Positions 1 through 5,084 of a DNA stretch of 5,865 bases are shown piece by piece. Origin of the DNA: an uncultured Oscillospiraceae bacterium (GTDB lineage: Bacteria; Bacillota_A; Clostridia; Oscillospirales; Oscillospiraceae). The stretch spans positions 1 to 5,865 of the forward strand of contig CALWWO010000017.1 in assembly GCA_944385265.1 (NCBI GenBank). The letters run 5' to 3'. The notes under the pieces are model-generated. The model searched no databases. It was not told the DNA's origin and was given only the letters and a program-made list of their open reading frames with translations. The position numbers and the translations under genes are program-made. Numbering within the stretch: position 1 is the stretch's first letter; each line of letters begins with the position of its first letter.

Positions 1-1204
1 ATGCGGCAAGACCTGTGCCGATGACCTTTGCAGCCTTCAGCGCTTCCGAATTGAACTGCGGATGGAGCAGAGCGTCGAGCTGCTTCGGCTCTACACGGAG
101 AACAGCTTCTTCCTCGGTGATCATGCCCTCGTCAACGAGGTCGACAGCGATCTTGAGAGCAGCGGCGGCAGTTCTCTTACCGTTACGGGTTTGGAGCATA
201 TAGAGCTTCTTGTTCTCAATCGTGAACTCCATATCCTGCATATCTCTGTAATGCTTTTCAAGCTTATTTGCGATTTCAACGAACTGATTATAAACCTCAG
301 GCATATCCTCCTGCAGCTTTGCGATCGGTGAAGGAGTACGAACGCCGGCGACGACGTCTTCGCCCTGTGCGTTTATAAGATACTCGCCCATGAGGTGCTT
401 TTCGCCTGTTGCCGGGTCACGCGTGAAGGCAACGCCGGTACCGGAATTTTCATTCAGGTTACCGAATACCATCGGCTGTACGTTAACGGCAGTACCCCAG
501 CTGTAGGGGATATCGTTCATGCGGCGGTAAACGTTCGCACGCGGGTTGTCCCATGAACGGAAAACAGCTTTGACGGCTTCCATCATTTGAACCTTAGGAT
601 CGGTCGGGAAGTCCTCGCCCATTTCGCTCTTATAGAACTCTTTGAACAGTCTTACAAGCTCTTTCATATCGTCAGTATCGAGCTCTACGTCGTAAACAAC
701 GCCTTTCTTCTCCTTGAGCTCGTCGATGATGACTTCAAATCTCTTCTTTGAAAGACCCATAACGACGTCAGAGAACATCTGGATGAAACGGCGATAGGAA
801 TCGTATACGAAACGCTCAAACTTGGGATCGGAGTTGCCCGCGACAAGACCTGCGGCAACCTCGTCGTTAAGACCGAGATTGAGGATGGTGTCCATCATGC
901 CCGGCATCGACGCGCGAGCGCCTGAACGAACGGAAACGAGAAGCGGGTTCTTCGTGTCGCCGAATTTCTTGCCGTTGATCTCTTCGATCTTTGCAAGATA
1001 GGTGTAGATCTCCTCTTCGATCTCCGGTGCGATGACCTTACCGTCATCATAATAGCGGGTGCAGGCTTCTGTCGAGATGGTGAAGCCTTGGGGTACCGGC
1101 ATTCCGAGAACAGTCATTTCGGCAAGGTTTGCGCCCTTACCGCCGAGGAGCTCTCTCATAGTGCCGTTACCTTCTGAGAACAGATAAACGTACTTTTTGC
1201 TCAT
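1..1204 (-). CDS. ppdK: Pyruvate, phosphate dikinase, N-terminal part (cut by left edge)
   Basis: PPDK interconverts pyruvate + ATP + Pi and PEP + AMP + PPi in the cytoplasm; in anaerobes it usually acts in glycolysis or at the PEP/pyruvate node. I translated 401 residues on the minus strand from ATG at 1202-1204; the frame is open to the edge, so the central phosphohistidine and C-terminal PEP/pyruvate domains lie outside. What is present is the ATP-grasp nucleotide-binding domain: GGKGANLAEM at 21-30, VPQGFT at 37-42, the loop VSVRSGARASMPGMMDT at 90-106 (Arg93 fits the family's ATP-binding Arg), GTGVAFTRDPATGE at 255-268, NAQGEDVV at 278-285, and DMEFTIE...MLQTR ending at 340 (Glu326, Gln338 and Arg340 fit ATP-site residues). 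The start is supported by GGAGGA at 1211-1216, six bases upstream. It has its own promoter (1266-1294). Codons such as GGT, CGT and GTT are more frequent than in the neighbours, consistent with high expression. Identity is very secure. Confidence 0.97.
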   Translation of the reverse strand, partial: MSKKYVYLFSEGNGTMRELLGGKGANLAEMTVLGMPVPQGFTISTEACTRYYDDGKVIAPEIEEEIYTYLAKIEEINGKKFGDTKNPLLVSVRSGARASMPGMMDTILNLGLNDEVAAGLVAGNSDPKFERFVYDSYRRFIQMFSDVVMGLSKKRFEVIIDELKEKKGVVYDVELDTDDMKELVRLFKEFYKSEMGEDFPTDPKVQMMEAVKAVFRSWDNPRANVYRRMNDIPYSWGTAVNVQPMVFGNLNENSGTGVAFTRDPATGEKHLMGEYLINAQGEDVVAGVRTPSPIAKLQEDMPEVYNQFVEIANKLEKHYRDMQDMEFTIENKKLYMLQTRNGKRTAAAALKIAVDLVDEGMITEEEAVLRVEPKQLDALLHPQFNSEALKAAKVIGTGLAA

Positions 1205-1240
1205 TGATTTTCCTCCATTAAAAAGTTTATGCATAAAATG

Positions 1241-1266
1241 CTTTAAAAGCTTTAAAATCCTTTAAA
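1241..1266 (-). repeat. Three CTTTAAA direct repeats in the early ppdK leader
   Basis: On the plus strand CTTTAAA occurs at 1241-1247, 1250-1256 and 1260-1266, that is every 9-10 bases (TTTAAAG on the transcribed strand). The copies cover the predicted transcription start and the first leader bases of ppdK. A perfect 12-base palindrome, TTTATGCATAAA, follows at 1226-1237. This could be an operator, a feature of initial transcription, or AT-rich chance; nothing in the sequence decides. Confidence 0.35.
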
Positions 1267-1294
1267 TTATAGCAGTAGTAAACTATATTTGCAA
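1266..1294 (-). promoter_or_regulatory. ppdK promoter, extended -10 sigma-A type
   Basis: Reading the minus strand, TTGCAA (1289-1294) is followed by a 17-base spacer and a perfect TATAAT (1266-1271), with a TG one base upstream of it (1273-1274), which makes an extended -10. Transcription should start near 1259, giving a leader of about 55 nt before the ATG at 1204. The DNA upstream is AT-rich, as in an UP element. A second -35-like TTGACC sits at 1295-1300 but would leave a 23-base spacer. The start site is inferred. Confidence 0.75.
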
Positions 1295-1322
1295 GGTCAA
1301 ATGGAAAATTTTCAAATATTTT

Positions 1323-1336
1323 ACTATAAATATAGT
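1323..1336. promoter_or_regulatory. Inverted repeat upstream of the ppdK promoter (possible operator)
   Basis: ACTATA-AA-TATAGT is a perfect 14-base inverted repeat centred about 70 bases upstream of the predicted ppdK start. One half-site, ACTATA, recurs in the same orientation at 1282-1287, at the edge of the -35 box. The two copies are 41 bases apart, close to four helical turns. The geometry would suit a regulator, but the sequence is so AT-rich that chance is a real alternative. No known factor is recognised. Confidence 0.3.
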
Positions 1337-1390
1337 TGCCTCTGCTCGCCCTATACGCTTAAAATCCGGTCAAAATCACACGCCGCTCCG

Positions 1391-1418
1391 CAAATGCGCG
1401 CCTGCCCGGCGCGATTTG
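1391..1418 (-). terminator. GC-rich hairpin directly after the mnmE stop
   Basis: The hairpin begins on the base after the mnmE stop codon. Its arms are CAAATCGCGCC and GGCGCGCATTTG around a GGGCA loop, giving 11 paired bases with a single bulged C. No U-tract follows; only a weak TGATTTT lies about 13 bases on. It may be an imperfect intrinsic terminator or a 3'-end stabiliser. Since ppdK has its own strong promoter, termination here makes sense but is not shown. Confidence 0.4.
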
Positions 1419-2789
1419 TCATTTTCCGACGCAAAAGCGCTCAAATATCCTTGCCGTCACATCTTCTCTGACTGTTCTGCCCGTAAGTTCGCCAAGCGCC
1501 GACACCGCAGCCTCCGCCTCCGTCAGCACTGCGTCCGGCGTAACGCCGAGCTCCATCGCTTCACGCGCGGCGGAAATACAGCCGAGCGCGCGTGAGACGG
1601 CTTCCGCCTGCCGCGCGTTTGTAAGTATCTCGCCGCCCGGAGTCTTTTCCCCATGCGAGAACATCGCGTCTATCATATCGCACAATTCATCGACGCCTGT
1701 CCCGTCTTTTGCCGATATCACAGCGACATTGCCGACGAGCTTTTCGACCTCTTTCTTATCTACCGCCGGCGGCAGGTCGCTTTTATTTATAACGGCTATT
1801 GAATACGGCGCCTTTGCCGCCGTTTTCAGTATTGCGACGTCCTCTTCCGTCATTCGAGCAGAGTTTTCAACGACGGCAATGACGAGCTCTGCATCCTCAG
1901 ATGCGGAGAGCGCACGCTCCACCCCCAGTTTTTCGACGATATCGCCCGTCTCGCGTATGCCTGCCGTATCGGAAAGACGCAGCACTGTGTTTTTAAGCTT
2001 TACGCGCTCTTCTATCGTATCCCTCGTAGTTCCGGCAATATCGGTGACGATCGCCCTGTCATATCCCAAAAGTGCGTTTAAAAGCGACGATTTCCCAGTA
2101 TTGGGCCGTCCGATTATAGCCGCCTTTACTCCGTCCTTCAATATTTTACCGCGCTCAAATGTCGAGAGCAGAGCCGAAAGCGTTTTTTCCGCATTTTCGA
2201 ACACATCTATATACTGCCGCAGCTCAAAATCCGGAATATCCTCGTCCGGATAATCGATGACGGCATGGTAATGCGACATTATATCGACGATCGCGTCATA
2301 CACAGCGTCCGTCCTTTTGCTTACGGCGCGACCGAGCTGACCTGCCGCATTGCGCGCCGCGTCCGCGGTCTCCGCCTCTATCAGATCTATGATCGCCTCC
2401 GCCTGAGTGAGGTCCATCTTCCCATTCAAAAAGGCGCGCTTTGTAAATTCGCCGGCTTTTGCCTGTCTCGCCCCTGCGGCGAAAAGCGCCCGCAGCGCCT
2501 CTTCCGCGATTATCGGAGAACCGTGGCACTGGAGTTCAGCCGTATCCTCCCCAGTATAGCTGTTCGGCGCGCGGCTCACGGTGCACATGCATATGTCGAT
2601 CACAGCGCCCGAAGCGTCCGTAAGCTCGCCGTATACCAGTTTTTGGTTTGGAGCGTCTTTCATGCTTTTCCCGTTTTTCGGGCGGAACACGCGGTCTGCT
2701 ATCTCTATCGCATCGTCTCCGCTCAGTCTTATTATACTTATCGCCGACAGCACGTTTCCCGTCGCCACGGCGGCAATAGTGTCAGACAT
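1419..2789 (-). CDS. mnmE: tRNA uridine-5-carboxymethylaminomethyl(34) synthesis GTPase MnmE
   Basis: MnmE, with MnmG, installs the (carboxymethyl)aminomethyl group at C5 of wobble U34 in tRNAs reading split codon boxes, using a folate one-carbon unit and GTP. The 456 residues match the family's usual length (E. coli about 454). Domains in order: N-terminal folate-binding domain (1 to about 120, with NSYTGED at 76-82 and the signature GEFTKRAFLNGKMDLTQAEA at 113-132); helical domain; inserted G domain with G1 GRPNTGKS 227-234, G2/K-loop AGTTRDT 252-258, G3 DTAG 274-277, G4 NKSD 335-338 and G5 SAK 359-361; and a C-terminal helical segment ending FCVGK, with the conserved cysteine at 453. All motifs look functional. 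The first glycine-rich segment is atypical (ATGNVLSAISIIR at 9-21). The ATG is preceded by GAGGT at 2796-2800 with six-base spacing, overlapping the upstream stop, so it is probably coupled to that gene. No mnmG is in the window. Confidence 0.97.
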   Translation of the reverse strand: MSDTIAAVATGNVLSAISIIRLSGDDAIEIADRVFRPKNGKSMKDAPNQKLVYGELTDASGAVIDICMCTVSRAPNSYTGEDTAELQCHGSPIIAEEALRALFAAGARQAKAGEFTKRAFLNGKMDLTQAEAIIDLIEAETADAARNAAGQLGRAVSKRTDAVYDAIVDIMSHYHAVIDYPDEDIPDFELRQYIDVFENAEKTLSALLSTFERGKILKDGVKAAIIGRPNTGKSSLLNALLGYDRAIVTDIAGTTRDTIEERVKLKNTVLRLSDTAGIRETGDIVEKLGVERALSASEDAELVIAVVENSARMTEEDVAILKTAAKAPYSIAVINKSDLPPAVDKKEVEKLVGNVAVISAKDGTGVDELCDMIDAMFSHGEKTPGGEILTNARQAEAVSRALGCISAAREAMELGVTPDAVLTEAEAAVSALGELTGRTVREDVTARIFERFCVGK

Positions 2790-2795
2790 TATATT

Positions 2796-2801
2796 ACCTC
2801 A
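2796..2801 (-). promoter_or_regulatory. mnmE ribosome binding site overlapping the upstream stop codon
   Basis: The minus strand reads TGAGGT here: the TGA stop of the small upstream gene (2799-2801) shares bases with the GAGGT Shine-Dalgarno of mnmE (2796-2800), six bases before the ATG. Terminating ribosomes would occupy the mnmE start region, which suggests translational coupling and co-transcription. Confidence 0.7.
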
Positions 2802-3206
2802 TTCCTGCGCGGCTTCGGAAAACTCAAGAAGCGACGCGTCAAAATGCGCCAGTATGGCGTTTCGCACCGTATTGAAACTATCCGCCGGTATATAGACGTG
2901 CACGATGCTGTCTTCAACCTCGCATCGTATATCGTCTCCCAATACGGGGAACACATTTTTTTCAAGCTCCTGTGCAAGCTCTGTGACGTTTTCTGCATAG
3001 TATTCCATATTTTCAGGCGGCTCGTACCCCGCAAGCAGGTCGGGAGCCGGCGACAAGCACGCCACAAGATATAAAATGAACATTACGGAAAACATAATGC
3101 AGCCGACGACGCCTATTTTTTTGACAAAATCCTCCCCGGTCTGAGTCGTGGTGCCGAGATCCTGCGTCGCCGGAGTGTATTTGCTCCAGTTTATTTTCTT
3201 TCCCAA
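2799..3206 (-). CDS. Unrecognised 135-aa protein with one N-terminal hydrophobic span (membrane-anchored or lipoprotein)
   Basis: I do not recognise the family. The protein has a polar N-terminus of about 30 residues ending in KK (29-30), one hydrophobic span at about 31-49, then an acidic C-terminal domain of about 85 residues. Lys29/Lys30 before the span favour an N-in, C-out orientation. The span ends in LVAC (Cys50), which fits a lipobox, so this could be a lipoprotein with an unusually long n-region; a plain transmembrane anchor is equally possible. The outer part has about 18 Asp/Glu against 3 Lys/Arg, a predicted helix (about 66-83, MEYYAENVTELAQELEK), a likely beta strand (EDSIVHVYIP, 98-107) and another helix (about 109-122). 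Start is TTG with GGAGGG seven bases upstream; the next internal Met (38) is inside the span. It sits between glyS and mnmE, whose SD overlaps its stop, so it is probably in their operon. The SD, start spacing and membrane span argue that it is real; function is unknown. Confidence 0.8.
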   Translation of the reverse strand: MGKKINWSKYTPATQDLGTTTQTGEDFVKKIGVVGCIMFSVMFILYLVACLSPAPDLLAGYEPPENMEYYAENVTELAQELEKNVFPVLGDDIRCEVEDSIVHVYIPADSFNTVRNAILAHFDASLLEFSEAAQE

Positions 3207-3219
3207 TTTTTATCCCTCC
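3204..3219 (-). promoter_or_regulatory. Shine-Dalgarno and TTG start of the small membrane protein gene
   Basis: GGAGGG (3214-3219) precedes TTG (3204-3206) by seven AT-rich bases. No ATG or GTG in frame is placed as well, so this site decides the start. The TTG may lower initiation, keeping the small protein less abundant than its operon partners; that is an inference. Confidence 0.75.
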
Positions 3220-3270
3220 GGTAGTATTTTTGCCGCATTTGTGCTTTTTATCTTTTTCCTCGCCTTAAAG

Positions 3271-3297
3271 CTATGGGACGGCTACGCCGTCCCATAG
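3271..3297 (-). terminator. Perfect 12-bp hairpin between glyS and the small gene (weak or leaky terminator)
   Basis: Arms CTATGGGACGGC and GCCGTCCCATAG pair perfectly around a three-base loop, 15 bases after the glyS stop. On the transcribed strand the stem is followed by CTTTAAGG rather than a run of U, so termination should be inefficient. I see no promoter between it and the next start at 3206, so the small gene and mnmE probably depend on readthrough. It could also stabilise the glyS 3' end or mark a processing site. Confidence 0.5.
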
Positions 3298-3312
3298 AAA
3301 ACGTATTATCCT

Positions 3313-4722
3313 TTAAAAGTCAACGCGCGCTGCGATATAATCTTTAAGTTCCGATATTTTTACGCGCTCCTGCTGCATCGTGTCGCGGTCACGCACGGTC
3401 ACGCAGCCGTCCTCTTTGGAGTCGAAATCGTACGTGATGCAGAACGGCGTGCCGATCTCGTCCTGCCGGCGGTATCTCTTGCCGATAGATCCGGCGTCGT
3501 CATAATCGACCATAAAGCTTTTCCTGAGCTCTGCGTATATCTCGTCCGCCTCCGGCGCGAGTTTTTTCGAGAGCGGCAGCACGGCGCACTTAAACGGCGC
3601 GAGAGCCGGATGAAGATGAAGCACGACTCTTATATCGTCCTTGCCGTTTTTGTCCTGTCCGACGACCTCCTCGTCGTACGCGTCGATAAGGAACGCGAGC
3701 GTGACGCGGTCTGCGCCGAGCGACGGCTCGATAACGTACGGGATATACTTCTCGTTCGTCTCCGGGTCAAAATACTCCATGCTCTCGCCGGAGGTCTCCT
3801 GATGCGCCTTGAGGTCATAATCCGTCCTGTCGGCGACGCCCCACAGCTCTCCCCATCCGAACGGGAACAGGAATTCAAAATCTGTCGTCGCGTTCGAGTA
3901 ATGCGAAAGCTCCTCCTTCTCATGGTCGCGCAGGCGGATGTTCTCATCCTTGATGCCGAGATCAGCGAGCCACTTGCGGCAGAATGTCCTCCAATAATCA
4001 AACCATTCGAGATCGGTGCCCGGCTTGCAGAAAAATTCAAGCTCCATCTGCTCGAACTCCCGCGTGCGGAACGTGAAGTTGCCCGGCGTTATCTCGTTCC
4101 TGAACGATTTGCCTATCTGGCACACGCCGAACGGTATCTTTTTGCGCGTCGTCCTCTGGACGTTTTTAAACTGGACGAAGATTCCCTGCGCCGTCTCCGG
4201 TCTTAAATATATCTGCGCGGCTGAATCCTCGGTAACGCCCTGAAACGTCTTGAACATGAGGTTAAACTTGCGTATATCAGTGAAGTCGGATTTGCCGCAG
4301 CCCGGGCAGGTGACGCCGTTTTCACGGATAAAATCGACCATCTCGTCGTTCGTCATCGCTTCGACGTTTACGCCGTCCATAGGATTTTCCTTGAGCCAAT
4401 CCTCGATAAGCTTATCAGCGCGGTGACGCATTTTACACGATTTACAGTCGATAAGCGGGTCGTTGAACGTCGCGACGTGACCGGATGCCACCCACACCTG
4501 CGGATTCATTAGGATAGCCGCGTCCTGCCCTACGTTGTACGGGTTTTCCTGGACGAATTTTTTCCACCAAGCTTTTTTTACGTTGTTTTTAAATTCCACG
4601 CCGAGCGGACCGTAATCCCATGTGTTCGCAAGACCGCCGTATATCTCGCTGCCCGGGAATATGAATCCCCTGCCCTTACAGAGCGCGACGATCTTATCCA
4701 TGGTTTTATCTGTGTTAAGCAT
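3313..4722 (-). CDS. glyS: Glycyl-tRNA synthetase, single-chain alpha2 type (class II)
   Basis: This enzyme attaches glycine to tRNA-Gly in the cytoplasm. The 469 residues match the short bacterial homodimeric GlyRS (about 460), not the alpha2beta2 GlyQ/GlyS enzyme. In order: N-terminal [13 protein letters not shown] at 29-41; an insertion with two Cys pairs, C93/C96 and C139/C142, probably a zinc site; RPETAQG at 174-180; class II motif 2 with FRNEI at 207-211 and REFEQMELE at 221-229; motif 3 around EPSLGADRV at 332-340; and a C-terminal anticodon-binding domain from about 366, with [18 protein letters not shown] at 411-428 and CVTVRDRDT at 440-448. All hallmarks are intact. The ATG has GGAGGG (4728-4733) five bases upstream; a second Met at residue 8 has no such site. 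It is the first gene of a likely glyS-small gene-mnmE unit and has its own promoter with a foldable leader. No T-box consensus was found. Confidence 0.98.
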   Translation of the reverse strand: MLNTDKTMDKIVALCKGRGFIFPGSEIYGGLANTWDYGPLGVEFKNNVKKAWWKKFVQENPYNVGQDAAILMNPQVWVASGHVATFNDPLIDCKSCKMRHRADKLIEDWLKENPMDGVNVEAMTNDEMVDFIRENGVTCPGCGKSDFTDIRKFNLMFKTFQGVTEDSAAQIYLRPETAQGIFVQFKNVQRTTRKKIPFGVCQIGKSFRNEITPGNFTFRTREFEQMELEFFCKPGTDLEWFDYWRTFCRKWLADLGIKDENIRLRDHEKEELSHYSNATTDFEFLFPFGWGELWGVADRTDYDLKAHQETSGESMEYFDPETNEKYIPYVIEPSLGADRVTLAFLIDAYDEEVVGQDKNGKDDIRVVLHLHPALAPFKCAVLPLSKKLAPEADEIYAELRKSFMVDYDDAGSIGKRYRRQDEIGTPFCITYDFDSKEDGCVTVRDRDTMQQERVKISELKDYIAARVDF

Positions 4723-4843
4723 AAATACCCTCCGTTATCAACCTAAAAGTGATTTGATTATAAGCGCCGGCGCAATAAAGCCGGCTTTACCGTGCGCAGC
4801 ATGTCCGCCGCGGCTTTTTTAAACGCCGTTTTTATGATTTATC
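4723..4843 (-). other. GC-rich, foldable 5' leader of glyS
   Basis: About 120 nt lie between the inferred start (near 4843) and the glyS ATG. The leader contains the palindromes TAAAGCCGGCTTTA (4776-4789) and GCGCCGGCGC (4764-4773), and a GCCGCGGC block (4807-4814). Two alternative stems share bases: AAAGCCG (4811-4817) with CGGCTTT (4777-4783), or AAGCCGGC (4780-4787) with the GCCGG...CTT strand next to it (about 4762-4771). They cannot both form, as expected of a switch or attenuator. The T-box core GGGTGG-ACCGC is missing and no U-tract follows either stem, so no known riboswitch class is assigned. Confidence 0.4.
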
Positions 4844-4849
4844 TTAATA

Positions 4850-4877
4850 ATTATATACTAAAGCGCGCGAAAGTCAA
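4850..4877 (-). promoter_or_regulatory. glyS promoter, sigma-A type
   Basis: On the minus strand TTGACT (4872-4877), a 16-base spacer, then a perfect TATAAT (4850-4855). Transcription would start near 4843. The -35 box is one arm of the inverted repeat GTCAA-N8-TTGAC at 4873-4890, so a repressor site there is conceivable. The promoter is downstream of the hydF terminator, so glyS is independently transcribed. Confidence 0.7.
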
Positions 4878-5006
4878 TCGCCGCTTTGACCAGTGAAAAA
4901 AATTCTTTAGATTTTAGATTAGGTATCGTCTTTTTACGTCTGTCGTTGCGGCGCGCAAATTTTACGGCGCTGCGGTATCGAGGAGCCGGCGCGTTATACG
5001 CGTGGC
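4878..5006. other. Gene-free stretch upstream of the glyS promoter
   Basis: Together with the leader this makes a stretch of over 300 bases without a gene between hydF and glyS. I see no coding signal or RNA gene. It holds a perfect tandem 7-mer TTTAGAT-TTTAGAT (4906-4919), an AT-rich run just upstream of the -35 region that may act as an UP element, and a small inverted repeat CGCGT-TAT-ACGCG (4990-5002). Confidence 0.5.
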
Positions 5007-5043
5007 AAAAAACCGCAGAGGGACTGTTTCCCCTGCGGTTTTT
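5007..5043 (-). terminator. Rho-independent terminator after hydF
   Basis: The hairpin pairs CCGCAG + GGG with CCC + CTGCGG, with one bulged base and a seven-base loop, flanked by A6 on one side and T5 on the other. On the minus strand the stem is followed by TTTTTT, a textbook intrinsic terminator 41 bases past the hydF stop. The A/T symmetry makes it able to act in both directions, although no plus-strand gene is visible. Confidence 0.92.
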
Positions 5044-5084
5044 ATCGTCTATCGAGCGGCGGAAAAGCTCTGCCGCATATTTAG

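Noticed and set aside
2265..3074. 269-codon open frame on the plus strand across mnmE and the small gene
   Set aside because: It lies antisense to the conserved mnmE frame, has a low-complexity Arg/His/Tyr-rich translation, no convincing SD, and no recognisable domain. It is a mirror of codon bias on the real strand.
3298..3325. Promoter at the glyS end, TTGACT with a GATAAT-like box
   Set aside because: The two boxes are only about seven bases apart and a 17-base spacing lands on no -10-like sequence; the -35 match is part of the glyS 3' coding sequence.
3610..4206. 198-codon open frame on the plus strand inside glyS
   Set aside because: It lies entirely antisense to the GlyRS catalytic and motif 2-3 region; nothing in its translation resembles a known protein.
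4759..4803. Possible 14-codon leader peptide (ATG at 4801-4803 to TAA) upstream of glyS
   Set aside because: Only a weak GGCGG-like sequence precedes the ATG, and the peptide has no run of glycine codons as an attenuating leader for GlyRS would need.
4777..4820. Plus-strand terminator (GC stem followed by T6) in the glyS leader
   Set aside because: No plus-strand gene lies upstream to terminate and the loop would be 27 bases; the T run is more simply part of the glyS leader read in reverse.
4723..5006. T-box riboswitch upstream of glyS
   Set aside because: I searched the minus strand for the T-box core (GGGTGG-ACCGCG) and a following terminator/antiterminator pair; neither is present and the leader is too short for a typical stem I plus antiterminator.
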